From Aplidium turbinatum (taxonomy: Eukaryota > Chordata > Ascidiacea > Aplousobranchia > Polyclinidae): a stretch of DNA of 64,000 nt. Positions 33,437 to 44,987 of the stretch are shown here, piece by piece. Numbering within the stretch: position 1 is the stretch's first letter; every line of letters begins with the position of its first letter. Location of the stretch: NCBI GenBank assembly GCA_918807975.1, contig OU964920.1, forward strand, positions 47,459,979-47,523,978, given 5' to 3'. A model generated the notes under the pieces. The model was given only the letters and a program-made list of their open reading frames with translations, was not told the origin of the DNA and searched no databases. The position numbers and the translations under genes are program-made.

Positions 33437-34088
33437 CAGGGCCGGATTTACCAGTAGGCAGAGTAGGCAGTTGCCTAGGGCGGCAAATTATTGGGGGCGG
33501 CAAAATATACGAATATATTACATTAATAATACTTTACGTGAATATAATAATTCACAACAGATATATTCAGATATATAGCAATAAATATGTTATCACATCA
33601 CACACATTTATAAACAGTGCAGCAAGTCATGTATGGCAAGTCATCGCCCCTAGAGTACTTCACGCTTGATTGGTTTTCAACAATATGTGCTGCTTAGCGC
33701 TTCTTTTAGTCATCTGTCTCGCTTAGTATGGAAGACTAGGCTTTGTCTGTGCAATTTTTATTAATCTTCGTTTGGTTTGTTTCACTGCTGGTAAATTTAA
33801 AGGAGCCTAGAAGAAATATTTTTAGTCAATGTTAGGTTGATGGAAAAGTTGCAGGCTATTTTGTGTACTTGCTTTGATGCTTAAAGTATGTAAACAAGCC
33901 AAAAAGTAAGACTAATATACGAAAGAACTTTAGTTTCATCATATTTTTTAAAAATGGCGGCATTGAGGACAAATGAGAGCAAGTGCCTGTGTTGTATCGA
34001 AGAATCGAAAATCACCATCGCAAATTTTTTTTGGGGGCGGCACTTTTCTCATCTGCCTAGGGCAGCACTTAGGCTAAATCCGGCCCTG
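33437..34088. mobile_element. 652-bp hAT MITE with 8-bp TSD
   Basis: CAGGGCCGGATTTACCAG and the complement of CTAAATCCGGCCCTG, flanked by CTAATAGC at 33429-33436 and 34089-34096. GGGGGCGGCA-rich subterminal parts. No transposase. Confidence 0.93.
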
Positions 34089-34096
34089 CTAATAGC

Positions 34097-35158
34097 TAAT
34101 TCTAATCTAATTTAAATTCTATTCAAATTTGTGAAAACATGGGTAGCTCTAATTCTAGTTTAATTTGTAAAAACTTGAATGTAGTCAAGTGGGGTAAAAA
34201 AAACAGTGGGGTACGCCTAGCCCTATTAGGGTAAAAAAACACTTACCGGTACCTCAACTTTTTTAGTTTTGTTTGAGTGGTCTCTGATTAATACTTTGAG
34301 GGGTAGAGGAAAAAGATTGGATTTGACAACGAAGAGATATGTTAAATACAGTAAATATGGCCAGCAAAGGGTGCAAAAAAAGGTTTGGAGGAATTTATTA
34401 AAGGTTTTTGCTCAGTTTTAGTGATAGGTAGGCTTAAGGTACGGTAGTATGAATGTTTAAATGTTATATATATTATGAGTACTATGTTGTGAGGCTACTT
34501 GATGCAACAAAGACTGGGCCTCCAAATGTTTGTGTAGATTTTTATTGGTGTTCTTTTAGTGTTGCAGGTTAGTGTTGCACTGTTGCAGGTTAGTGGTTCT
34601 GTAACATGTATAATACCATGTTTTAACTAACAAAATTATATTTTAACATTTAACCGAAACTTATCAGAATTGCAAAATGCATTTCAACGCTGCAAATTCA
34701 AAACCCAAACGTTCTCACGGAATTTAGGTCACGCTTTCCCAGAAATGCCACTCTCACAGAATTTAGCTCACCACAATCGTATTTCTGAAGCGATGTAATT
34801 GTGTAACTGGCTTCGCTTAATAATTCTCAAAGCGAATAGACTGAACAACGCAGAACTAAAAATGTTACATTCACGACTGGAAAATGTCGCTATTCTGACA
34901 CCGGTTGCAATAAATTAAATTAGTTGGGCATATTTTTTAATTTCCCGAATTTGTAACTTTGATTTAATAAAAAATAATTAATTCTATTTAATTTGTTTGC
35001 TTTTTGTAGAAAGTCATAGCCTACCCCTAGACTAGACAGACAGAAGCCTAAATTATTCTTTTTTATTATCCTTTTAATTAGAGACTTAGAGTCTCTCAAT
35101 ATTCTTTTAAATTATCCTTTTTATTTTTATTAACAAAATTTACGACAATTAGACAGCC
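34097..35158. other. No gene recognised
   Basis: AT-rich sequence with GTGGGGTAAAAAAAA near 34190. The stretch 35101-35158 resembles 36963-37031 and belongs to an LTR-like remnant. Confidence 0.45.
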
Positions 35159-35167
35159 AAACTCCTA

Positions 35168-36866
35168 GGGTGCAACCTAGTTCGTACCCTGAACAGTTCG
35201 TACCCTGAAAAGATCGAGAGAAAAAATTAAAAAAAGCCGAAGTCGCTGATCGGAGTTTCCGCAAACAACTCGAGGGTTAGGGTTAGCGGAAACTACGGTT
35301 AGCAGAAACTGCGGAAAAATATTTGCGGAAAATGCGATAAGCTAGGGTTAGGGTTAGAGAGCATAGATTATTAGAGTTAGAGTAAGCGGAAACTGCGATG
35401 AGCGAGGGTTAGGGTTAGAGCATAGATTACTCTATGGTTAGAGTTGGGGTAAAGGTTAGCGGAAACTGCGGAAAAATGTTTGCGGAAACTGCGATCAGCG
35501 AGGGTTAGGGCATAGATTAGTCTATGGTTAGAGTTAGGGTTAGCGGAAAGTGCCGAAAAATGTTTGCGGAAACTGCGATCAGTGAGGGTTAGGGTTAGAG
35601 CATAGATTACTTTAAGGTTAGGGTAAGCGGAAACTGCGGTTAGCGAAAACTACGGAAAAATGTTTGCAAGAACTACGATCAGCGAGGGTTAGCGTTAGGG
35701 TGAGGGTTATAGCGGAAACTGCAATCAGCGACTTTGGCTTTGTGCTATCTTTCTCTCGATCTTTTCAGGGGGAAAATTTTAAAATGTTTGCGAAAACTGC
35801 GATCACCGACTTCTGCTTTTTTTATGGCAGTGGCTATTTGACCGGCGCCGGTCTTTGAATCTGAAACACTATTTGACCGGTCATGACGTCACTCTATAGG
35901 CACTTCTTTCTTTTTCTCTTTCAAAGCAAAAGACGAGAAGAGTGCGTATATAACTTGTAAATTCGACGATTATCTTCAACTGATTGGATGGCGCGTGGGT
36001 TACGTCTCTGGTTGGTGTTCCAGAGGGAATGAGTTCGATACTTTGCGGAAGCGTTTTTTTTTTAATTTTTAACTAAATTTTGATCCGAAGTGACTCAATC
36101 GTTAGGCTGCTGCATTTTTGTAGTCAATTTTTATTTTCGGAAGCCTACAGCCCAATTTTTTATGTCTTTTCAACTATGAGTAATAAACTCAGAGTTTTTT
36201 AATTTTCTTGAATTTGAGAATTTCTCTGGATAATTTTCCGTTCGTCATGAGAGGATGTGACCGTGTTTTCCGAACGACGCATTACATTTTTGCGATGTGA
36301 CCGTGTTTGCCGAACGACGCATTACATTTTTGCGTCGTTCGGCTAAAATGGTCACATCCTCTTATGACGAACGGAAAATTATCCAGAGAAATTACCAAAT
36401 TCAAGAAAATTAAAAAACTCTGACTTTATTACTCATAGTTGAAAAGACATAAAAAATTGGGCTGTAGGCTTCCGAAAATAAAAATTGACTACAAAAATGC
36501 AGCAGCCTAACGATTGAGTCACTTCGGGTCAAAATTTAGTTAAAAATTAAAAAAAAAACGCTTCCGCGAAGTATCGAACTCATTCCCTCTGGAACACCAA
36601 CCAGAGACGTAACCCACGCGCCATCCAATCAGTTGAAGATAATCGTCAAATTTACAAGTTATATACGCACTCTTCTGGTCTTTTGCTTCGAAAGAGAAAA
36701 AGAAAGAAGTGCCTATAGAGTGACGTCATGACCGGTCAAATAGTGTTTCAGATTCAAAGACCGGCGCCGGTCAAATAGCCACTGCCTTTTTTTATTTTTT
36801 CTCTTGATCTTTTCAGGGTACGAACTGAGGGTACGAACTGTTCAGGGTACGAACTAGGTTGCATCC
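35168..36866. mobile_element. Mutator-like element with 9-bp TSD, telomere-like interior
   Basis: Ends GGGTGCAACCTAGTTCGTAC and its near-complement at 36847-36866, flanked by AAACTCCTA (35159-35167, 36867-36875). The TIRs continue with repeated GTTCGTACCCTGAA. The interior (35270-35720) is a diverged ~100-120-bp tandem repeat built from GCGGAAACTGCGATCAGCGA and GGGTTAGGGTTAG. A foldback element is nested at 35826-36786. A partial second copy starts at 37335. Confidence 0.9.
35826..36786. mobile_element. Nested 961-bp foldback, near-perfect hairpin, 9-bp TSD
   Basis: GGCAGTGGCTATTTGACCGG at the left end is exactly complemented at the right end. Arms of about 430 bp match almost base for base. 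The target TTTTTTTAT is duplicated at 35817-35825 and 36787-36795. The centre repeats CCGAACGACGCATTACATTT. The TSD length again suggests a Mutator-like origin. Confidence 0.9.
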
Positions 36867-37031
36867 AAACTCCTACGCTGGGGACAAAGTTAGCTAAAAA
36901 CCCTACACTAGGGGATGTAAGAACAGGCAGAACCCTACACTGGGGGCTCGTCCGGGATATCCTTTTAAATTATCCCTTTATTTTTCTTTTCATAAAAAAA
37001 TTACGACAGTAAGAATAGCCAAAACCCTACA
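36867..37031 (+). mobile_element. LTR-retroelement remnant with tRNA-Pro-type primer site
   Basis: At 36941-36958 the sequence TGGGGGCTCGTCCGGGAT equals the primer-binding site complementary to tRNA-Pro known from murine-type retroviruses. It follows a CCCTACA end expected of an LTR. Sequence around it (CTTTTAAATTATCC...AGCCAAAACCCTACA) is present twice, at 35101-35165 and 36963-37031. No coding region is seen; it is a broken old fossil. Confidence 0.55.
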
Positions 37032-37334
37032 GTTCAATAACACAGATTGAGTGCACAGAGTGATCCATTGATCGATAGTGCATAACACATACAATCATAC
37101 ATACACAGACTGTTGTTTGATTTCCTGTCTGTTGCTTTTAGTTGTACAGTATGTTTATTCACAAACTGCTGGTTGATTTTTTACGATTCATGATCCGCGA
37201 AATGTAATCTCCCACTCGCATGTTCAAACTAGAGCTGCAGTTAAAATTGAGGATGGCGTGCATAAGTATACTAGACACAATTTTTTGTCTTGCTGCTGTT
37301 TTTATTACAGAAATGCGACTTTGGGATTTAATAA

Positions 37335-38058
37335 GGGTGCAACCTAGTTCGTACCCTGAACAGTTTTTACCCTCAGTTCGTACCCTGAAAAGATCGAGAG
37401 AAAAAATTAAAAAAAGCCAAAGTTGCTGATCGCAGTTTAATAGCACAAAGCCGAAGTTGCTGATCGGAGTTTCCGCAAACAACTCGAGGGTTAGGGTTAG
37501 CGGGAACTGCGGAAAAATAGTTGCGGAAACTGCGATCAGCGAGGGTTAGTTTTAGAGAGCATAGATTACTCGATGGTTAGAGTTAGGGTAAGCGGAAACT
37601 GCGGTTAGCGGAAACTGCGAAAAAATGTTTGCAAAAACTGCGATTAGCGAGGGTTAGGGTTAGAGCATAGATTACTCTATGGTTAGAGTTAGGGTAAAGG
37701 TTAGCGGAAACTGCGGAAAAACGTTTGGGAAAACTGCGATCAGCGAGGGTTAGGGTTAGAGCGTAGATTGCTCTAAGGTTTTTCTTTGTCGTATCCAGGC
37801 TTGCACTTAGTGGTTGAAGATTTAGATTAAGTGGATGGGAAGGCAAGGAAGCCAATCTTCGTGTCCACCTTCATCCTTCAGGCATGCCTTTAAGTGTCCT
37901 GCCAGAGACACAGCCGCATGCTCTTGAGCGGTGTCGAACCGGCGCCCTTTCGATTGCTGTTCCAGAGCCCTCACCACTCGGCTATGCAGCCGACAGCTCT
38001 AAGGTTAGGGTAAGGGTTAGCGAAAACTGCGGTTAGCGGAAACTACGGAAAAATGTTG
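37335..38058. mobile_element. Partial second copy of the Mutator-like element
   Basis: Starts GGGTGCAACCTAGTTCGTAC like 35168 and repeats the GCGGAAACTGCGATCAGCGA / GGTTAGGGTTAG interior. Interrupted by a SINE at 37781-37995. The right terminus was not found. Confidence 0.8.
37781..37995 (-). mobile_element. tRNA-derived SINE (family S1) with 11-bp TSD
   Basis: The duplication GCTCTAAGGTT is exact at 37770-37780 and 37996-38006. On the minus strand the head GTCGGCTGCATAGCCGAGTG and CGGTTCGACACCGCTC give A- and B-box-like promoters. The body contains GGTGGACACGAAGATTGGCT. Related sequence is built into the composite at 40.8, 43.3 and 46.2 kb. Confidence 0.88.
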
Positions 38059-38086
38059 TGTCTGGTCTGAATTCTTCGCCATTTAA

Positions 38087-38877
38087 CCGTATCTGTCACT
38101 GGTGTAGACCTTATGGTCTCGCCCTCTGCTAATTCAGCAATTTCACATAGAAGCAGTGACGCTAGAAACCTGAGATTTCTTGACTTTTACTTTTTTTTCT
38201 TGCTCCAAATTTTAATCTGGAATATGTTGGTATCGGATAATTGTGAAGTTCACAATAAACCTTTTGTCACAGCCAGTTATGAAATGCAGGAAAATTTCGG
38301 GTTTATTCAATAGCTTGATTGACAGTTTACTATTAGCGTGCGGTCTCATTTTGTACTTGTCAGTCAAACGCGACGGCGCTAAAATTCCAGGCAGCAAAAT
38401 CCGTCTTTTTACATTGATTCAACGTCGATTTTGCTGTCTGGGTAGAGAGTCGGTCTCTGACGCAATATGAGTCATTCTTTGCTGGCAGACAATGATTAGG
38501 AAGGTAATTTATTAGTTGCGCAAACTGCTTTGTAGTGCAAAAAGTGCATGGAATACTGTTTGCACAGAAACGGAAAAACAAAATTGATGAAATTCTGTGT
38601 TCTATGCAAGAGGACTTTCAAAATGAAATGTCAACTGAAAAATTTGACCAAGAAATGGCGAAAATAGGTCTAAAACCGAGTCTTTATCACCTTTTCTACC
38701 TAAAATACACAATCACGAAATTGATTGAAGTGATAGATAAGGCTTTTGACCAACGGCATACTTTTTCCCGGTGTTATTTGATATAAGCCGACGGAGTAAT
38801 TAGCTATAAGAGAGACGTAGACCTGATGGTCTCGGCCAGTAACTCTTGCCGCCAAAAGGAAGCAGTGACAGATACGG
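38087..38877. mobile_element. 791-bp TTAA-flanked element
   Basis: CCGTATCTGTCACTG at the left and CAGTGACAGATACGG at the right are exact complements, each flanked by TTAA (38083-38086, 38878-38881). This fits piggyBac-like insertion. Includes the 38535-38786 frame and a GATTCAACGTC half-motif at 38412. Confidence 0.8.
38535..38786 (+). CDS. Unrecognised 83-aa frame inside TTAA element
   Basis: MQKVHGILFAQKRKNKIDEI ... MSTEKFDQEMAKIGLKPSLY ... LIEVIDKAFDQRHTFSR. The composition (charged, helical, low in rare residues) looks more protein-like than other short frames here. A CAG-like acceptor (TTGTAG) lies just upstream, so it might be an exon. No family recognised; it could be chance. Confidence 0.2.
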   Translation: MQKVHGILFAQKRKNKIDEILCSMQEDFQNEMSTEKFDQEMAKIGLKPSLYHLFYLKYTITKLIEVIDKAFDQRHTFSRCYLI

Positions 38878-39316
38878 TTAAGAGCTATGGCTACGGTTTG
38901 TAAGGCATTTTAAAATTTCAGCAAAGGCTTTCATCAGACCAATGAGGTGCGCTTGGAGAGTCAAAGCGTCGTGTAGCACTGTATCTGCAATACGCCGCAT
39001 AACTGATTAACTTCCACCCAACGAGGTCGTGTGGCTTCTTGCGTCACAATGCTCTGGGCACGGGTCGAAAAACTTCTATACAATGACGCTACTATTTTTT
39101 TCTGTGCAAAGTTTCACTAGGATTTTTTCTTTGGGTTTATTTTTGCATGTCATGTGAGCGAAAGTTAATTTTCCCTCAGGGGCCTTTTCTTTCTTACTGT
39201 AATACCAAAACTTGACAAATTTTGCTGCAATTTGCTGTGATATAGCCTACTCGTATGATCTAATTTTTTAACAAGTCTTGCTTTATTAATATCACCCGGA
39301 GATCAAAGCCAGACAT

Positions 39317-39497
39317 TGTGACGTAAGACTTGAAATAAATTGCGCGTGGTTAGTGTAGAAGTACACCGGTACTCCCATCGATTCTTAGCGAAAAATTCAC
39401 CTTTGTTACACTGATTCAATGTCATCAATCGTGGAAGCAAAGTAAAACTCGAAAGTTTTCCTGCTTGAATGGAAGCTAAGGGATACAGTATTAACAT
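39317..39497 (+). repeat. Dispersed ~180-bp repeat, copy 1
   Basis: GGTACTCCCATCGATTCTTA and GTTTTCCTGCTTGAATGGAA also occur inverted at 63389-63570. Confidence 0.8.
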
Positions 39498-39632
39498 TTT
39501 CTAGATGCGTGCACTAGAATGGGCAGGAAATCATATTCTTGAAAAAATTGTTCGTGCTATGCCAGCACGTTTGAGCAACTTGTGTTTCTTCTATAGGCAT
39601 GTATGGCTGGTTTTGAGCTTGCTTTTGCTGGC

Positions 39633-39735
39633 CGATGTTTATCGGCAAAAAATAGCCGATATAAACAATATATCGGCTACACCTGATATAGGCCGATATA
39701 TATCGGCTAACTGATATATCGGTCGAGCTCTAGCC
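39633..39735. repeat. Cluster of palindromic TATCGGC/GCCGATA motifs
   Basis: GCCGATATA and TATATCGGC alternate at least six times in 100 bp, ending GATATATCGGTCGAGCTCTA. Resembles the end of a hAT-like MITE, but no partner terminus was found. Confidence 0.6.
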
Positions 39736-40424
39736 AGGGCACATACGACTATTATCATCATTTTGGTAGAACTCTGTAACATTCTGCACAACTTCTGCTT
39801 TCAAAGTTAGTGTTACTTTACAAAGTTATATACTTTCAAAAAAATCGTGTTAGAGGAGACATAGACTTAAATGTAAAACTAGGCTAGCCCAACAACCTAG
39901 CAAAATCGCCCTTTTGAAAAATGCACAAAATAACCTTTATGACGTGACAGTATGTGTTCGCCCTTCCAGCTATTTTGAAAACTCAGCGCCTATGGATAAC
40001 GATACCTTCTCAGACTGACCATGCTATAACAGTATGGCGAAATCGATTTCTGATTATTAAAAATGAAGCTGGTACACTGGTGTTGCAAGAGCAGCAAGAC
40101 TTATTCTACAATATAAGGTCTAAGCTAACCGGATTTTATGAAAATTTCACAGATATCGTCCTCATTGAATGAAAACTATGGCAAAACTAAAAATATTACC
40201 TCTCCCATTTTTTCATATGTTACAGAGATGGTATCAAGGAATATTGTTCATGTAGACAAGTTTTTTGTATCACGTGATCCACAGGGTCAAGGTCTAAGCA
40301 AAGGTCAAAACGTCATTACCCTAGCCCAAACATGCTTATTTTTGAAAATTAACCACAGATATGAAATCCTTGACCAATTTCCTGCAAAATGACACCAATT
40401 TCATTAAAATACACCCAGGTGGTC
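39736..40424. other. No recognised feature
   Basis: AT-rich; short frames only. Forms the left flank of the composite repeat. Confidence 0.5.
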
Positions 40425-40770
40425 GGTCCCACGAATTACCCATAAGTACCCATAAGCACCATAAGTACCCATAAGCCCCATAAGTCGCGTCGAATTACCC
40501 ATAAGTACCCATAAGTCGCGTCGAATTACCCATAAGCCCCATAAGTCGCGTCGAATTACCCATAAGCACCATAATGTCGCGTCGAATTACCCATAAGCCC
40601 CATAAGTCGCGTCGAATTACCCATAAGCCTCATAAGTCGCGTCGAATTACCCATAAGCCCCATAAGTCGCGTCGAATTACCCATAAGCCCCATAAGTCGC
40701 GTCGAATTACCCATAGGCACCATAAGTAGCATTGAATTACCTAGAAGTAACGTCGAATTACCCATAAGCC
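40425..40770 (-). repeat. 30-bp minisatellite array 1
   Basis: Tandem GTCGAATTACCC / ATAAGCCCCATAAGTCGC units, about 11. The same unit forms arrays at 41485-41615, 43463-43710, 46400-46610 and 49829-49964. Confidence 0.92.
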
Positions 40771-40814
40771 TGTATAATGCGGAGTGTAGTCTATAGCCGT
40801 CTAGAAGCCTAGTA

Positions 40815-40975
40815 GTCGGCTGCATAGCCGAGTGGTGAGGAGCACTGGTTGGGCGTTCGAAAATATAGTTCGACACCGCTCAAGAGCAGGACACTTGAAG
40901 GCATGCCTAAAGGTGGACACGAAGATTGGCTTCCTTGCCTTCCCGTCCGCTTATGTGTAATCTGCAGTTTGTTGC
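40815..40975 (+). repeat. S1 SINE-like segment in unit U1
   Basis: GTCGGCTGCATAGCCGAGTG...GTTCGACACCGCTCAAGAGC, like the SINE at 37781. Counterparts on the opposite strand lie at about 43285-43445 (U2) and 46200-46360 (U3). Confidence 0.8.
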
Positions 40976-41127
40976 TGCAGATAGAGTGTTTTGTCCGATA
41001 AAACACTTTAACATTGGACAATTTTCCCTATAAACCAGGTGACTGCAGCATAGCAATCGTTCTCGCACTCAGCCAGAGACTTAATTCTTGCTTTAAACTT
41101 GATAATTAAAGAAAAAAATAATAATGG

Positions 41128-41205
41128 CAACGGTGGGAATCAAACCCATGTCACCAAATTCAATAGCCCTTCGGCTAAACCACTCCGCCACGGAAGCGCT
41201 CGTGG
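41128..41205 (-). repeat. tRNA-like segment of unit U1
   Basis: Minus strand: GCTTCCGTGGCGGAGTGGTT (A-box-like) and GGGTTTGATTCCCACC (B-box-like). Copies: U2 at 41929-43135 (split by a hAT) and U3 at 44783-44850. Not a functional tRNA by eye; likely SINE-derived. Confidence 0.7.
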
Positions 41206-41484
41206 AATCTTCGCTTAATTTGGTTTATATGGTTAATGTTTCGAGAACGCTCACAATATTATCAGTTTAGTTTGTTTTTATTTCTGACCATCACAACGAA
41301 AAAACAATATACGACAAACTTAGCACAGATCTATAAAAGGTAGAAGCGACAAAACGCGGACGTTATAACGTTCATGATACCAAAGCAGGACAATCAGTTT
41401 AACATGACACGTACGTCGTACGGTCGCAAGTCGCAACAGCAACCTGCAGATTACATATACGCTGACATGAGGCGTAAGTAATTC

Positions 41485-41615
41485 CACGTTGCTTATGGGT
41501 AATTCGACGCGACTTATGGGGCATTTGAGTAATTCGACGCGACTTATGGAGCTTATGGGTAATTCGACGCAACTTATGGGGCTTATGGGTAATTCGAGTC
41601 GAATTACCCATAAGC
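41485..41615. repeat. Minisatellite array 2 at the U1/U2 inversion point
   Basis: GGTAATTCGACGCGACTTAT units change orientation near 41590, forming the axis of the U1/U2 inverted repeat. Confidence 0.85.
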
Positions 41616-41948
41616 AACGTGGAATTACTTACGCCTTCATGTCAGCATATATGTAATCTGCAAGTCGCTGCAGCAGACGGAGTGTCACGTAAAATAAGGT
41701 GCTGCGACCGTGCCATATTTTAAACTGATTGTCCTGCTTTGGTATCATGCACGTTATAACGTCCGCTTTTTGTCGCTTCTACCTTTTATAGACCTCTGCT
41801 ATGTTTGTCGTATATTGTTTTTTCGTTGTGATAGTCAGAAATAAGAACAAACTGAACTGAAAATATTGTGAGCGTTCTCGAGACATTACCGATATAAGCT
41901 AAATTAAGCCAGATTTCAAGAGTACTTGCGTGGCGTAATGGTCCAGAC

Positions 41949-43075
41949 CAGGGGTGTGCAACCTTTATTACAGGAGGGCCAAATATAAATAAATGGGTGA
42001 AACCGCGGGCCGCACGTTTATTTAACATAATTATGATTTCTAGTAGTTGCAGGCACAAAAAAGTACTTTGTTTTTGTTATACATGTTATTCTTATGGCAT
42101 TATTAGGGGTTATCTCTTTGCAGAAATAATAAGTCAAGATGCATAAATTTCTAAAGAAAACTGCTATTTTAATTTATTGTCACACCAACTTTATACGAGT
42201 TCAGTGAAAAGCTTGCAGCTGGCTTTTTTTTCCCGACTGCTTTTTCCAATTTACTTTAATGGAAGTGCTCGCAATTCGAAGTCCATTTCCAAGTGTTCGT
42301 CTGTCAGAACCATGACCTTGGTCAGAACCGATCGATAGGAAAATTTCATGACGCTTATTTTAGCAAAAATTGTTAGCACAAATACGTTGAGCCAAAAAGA
42401 GCTATTTTTTAAGCCATGAGTTTTTTCAAATGTGGGAACTCACCTTGGTTGAGATGTTTTCGGTAAACATCGCCAAGATTCATTTCTAATTAGCCTATAG
42501 GCTACTTGCTTTCAAATCCGTTTTCTCTTGAAGATCAATCAGTTCAAGATGGATATCAGCTGGTGCTTTGTGAATGTCTGTGTTGAATGGCGAAGAGAAT
42601 ATACCAAACAAATGTTCATGAGATTTGAAGTCCTTGAAACAAGCCAAAAATTCATACAACAATTTTTCATGTTGGTATGCAAATTCAGTTTTCTTCTCAG
42701 GATGCATTCGATAGTCTCTCCAAATTGGAAAGTGAAAAAGATTTTCTGTCTGTGTGTGAGCTTTCCAAAGTCGTAATTTGTTCATAAAGCCTTTTATGTG
42801 ACCATATATTTTTACGTTCCAGTGATTAAATGCAATGGATTTGTGGTAGCCGGTGGGAGATTTTAAAATGGTTAACAGAAGGTGTTAAATCTACAGTAGA
42901 CCTACAATAATTCACTCCACAATAAATTGTTCACACGTAGGCCTACCAGACAAAACTAAATTATAAACACGTTTCGCGGGCCGTGCACAATACAAAATTG
43001 GCACAACTACGCGGGCCAAACAATTTTTCTTCGCGGGCCACATTTGGCCCGCGGGCCGCACGTTGCACACCCCTG
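41949..43075 (-). mobile_element. hAT element with 8-bp TSD in U2
   Basis: CAGGGGTGTGCAACC and GTTGCACACCCCTG termini, flanked by GTCCAGAC at 41941-41948 and 43076-43083. Subterminal GCGGGCCGCACG at both ends. It splits the tRNA-like segment of U2. A transposase remnant lies on the minus strand. Confidence 0.95.
42495..42785 (-). pseudogene. hAT transposase fragment (GTF2IRD2-like)
   Basis: Minus-strand frame with NLFHFPIWRDYRMH, FKSHEHLFGIFSSPFNTDI and IHLELIDLQEKTDLKASSL. This corresponds to the conserved F..LFSSPF..D...AP..IQ.ELIDLQ..D.LK segment near the C-terminal half of GTF2IRD2/EPM2AIP1-like hAT transposases. About 95 residues survive; the element is internally deleted. Confidence 0.72.
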
Positions 43076-43462
43076 GTCCAGACGATAGCTATGCAATTTG
43101 ATGATACGGGTTCGATTCCTACCCTTGCCAATGTTTTTTTTTTCTTGTTCAATTATTATCAAGTTCAAAGCAAGAATTAAGTCTCTGGCTGAGTGCTAGA
43201 ATGATTACTATGCTGCAGTCTCCTGGTTCATAGGGAAAATTGTCCTATGGTAAAGTGTTTTACCAGTCAAAACACTCCATCTGCTGCAGCGACCCGCAGA
43301 TTACACATAAGCGGACGGGAAGGCAAGGAAGCCAATCTTCGTGTCCACCTTCAGGCATGCCTTCAAGTCTCCTGCCAAAGACACAGGCACAGGCTCTTGA
43401 GCGTTGTCGAACTATATTTTCGAACGCCGAGCCAGTGCTTCTCACTACTAGGCGGCTATACA

Positions 43463-43710
43463 CTACAGGCTTATGGGTAATTCGACGCGACTTATGGAGC
43501 TTATGGGTAATTCGACGCGACTTAGCCTATGGGGCTTATGGGTAATTCGACGCGACTTATGGAGCTTATGGGTAATTTGACGTAACTTATGGGGCTTATG
43601 GGTAATTCGACGCGACTTATGGGGCTTATGGGTAATTCGACGCGACTTATGGGCTTATGGGTAATTCGACGCGACTTATGGGTAATTCGACTCGCGTCGA
43701 ATTACCCATA
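43463..43710 (+). repeat. Minisatellite array 3 (end of U2)
   Basis: GCTTATGGGTAATTCGACGC units, about eight, reversing at 43690-43700 where U3 begins. Confidence 0.9.
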
Positions 43711-43892
43711 AACAACGTGGAATTACTTACGCCTTCATGTCAGCATATATGTAATCTGCAAGTCGCTGTTGCGACTTGCGATCGTGTCATTTTAAACTGA
43801 TTGTCCTGCTTTGGTATCATGCACGTTATAACGTCCGCGTTTTGTCGCTTCTACCTTTTATAGACGTCTGCTATGTTTGTCGTACATTGTTT

Positions 43893-44190
43893 GTTTGTTT
43901 ATCTTTATCCTGCATTGCGGGAAAGCGGACTTGAGCGCTATGCATCGGTGTACGCCTTCCGACGTACACCTGACCCACGCTGCAGCCGACGGCAATGTCT
44001 GTTTCCGGTTGTCTACTCTACTTATGACTTAAATTTGGTACTACCCATTACTCGAAATCGATCACTGGGTAGAGGCAATTATCGTAAAGTTTCTTGCCCA
44101 GAGAAACAACAGCAAGTGCGGGTGGCTGGAGTCGAACATGCAGACTCTCGATTGCGAGCCCAACGCGCTAACCACTCGGCCACGGCTGCT
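43893..44190 (-). mobile_element. tRNA-derived SINE (family S2)
   Basis: Flanked by ATTGTTT (43886-43892, 44191-44197). The minus-strand head GCAGCCGTGGCCGAGTGGTT and B-box-like TGTTCGACTCC are followed by a ~230-bp body ending in GATAAACAAACAAA. A second copy in the opposite orientation is at 46939. Confidence 0.87.
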
Positions 44191-44243
44191 ATTGTTTTTT
44201 CGTTGTGATGGTCTGAAGTAAAAACAAACTAAATTGATAATAT

Positions 44244-44728
44244 TGCCCTGTTTTTGTATGCTTTACATAAAAATTGTTGCAATTCGGTGGTGGTATTCAC
44301 GTTTTTCCCCGTTATTTCAGGAAAACTTTCGCAAGTGCTGTAGCCTATTACAGCACACAATCACTTATTGGTCGTTGGTTAATTCTTGGTCGCTGGTTTG
44401 AATCTTCATCCTCGGCTTACTCAGTTTGAGAATGCAGATTCAAACCATCAGCAGTTGTTTTTCAATCTCAGTGGCAAACCCTTTTATTCAATGAAGTAGT
44501 GTGCCTGCCTCTGCACACTAGTGTGTATGAATGTGTAGTTAGATTTACTGTGATGGGGTGGTGGCTGACTAGATGACTGCTTATGGTCTTTCGCTACCAT
44601 CCTGATTGCGCCATAATCTAACCAACAGTTGTACAATGCATTGGTTTGACAATTAGGCTACATTTTACTCTGATTGTTTGTTAATATATGGCGCTGTTAA
44701 AGCAAAATAAATTGACTTGACTTGTGAG
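44244..44728 (+). mobile_element. Unclassified ~485-bp insertion in U3
   Basis: Absent from the matching place in U1 and U2. It ends TAAATTGACTTGACTTG, a LINE/SINE-like tail, and has a B-box-like GGTTTGAATCTTC near 44396. Probably a SINE. Confidence 0.5.
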
Positions 44729-44987
44729 CGTTCTCGAAACATTACCTATATAAACCAAATTAAGCGATGATTTCACGAGCGCTTGCGTGGTGGAGTGGTT
44801 TAGCCGAAGGGCTATTGAATTTGGTGACATGGGTTTGATTCCCACCGTTGCCATTATTCTTTTTTTCTTTAATTATCAAGTTAAAAGCAAGAATTAAGTC
44901 TCTAGCTGAGTGCGAGAACGATTACTATGCTGCAGTCACCTGGTTCATAGGGAAAATTGTATCCCTAGGAAAATTGTCCTATGTTAA

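Noticed and set aside
40556-40876. CRISPR-like array (regular 30-bp repeats)
   Set aside because: There are no unique spacers; it is a plain minisatellite in a eukaryotic context.
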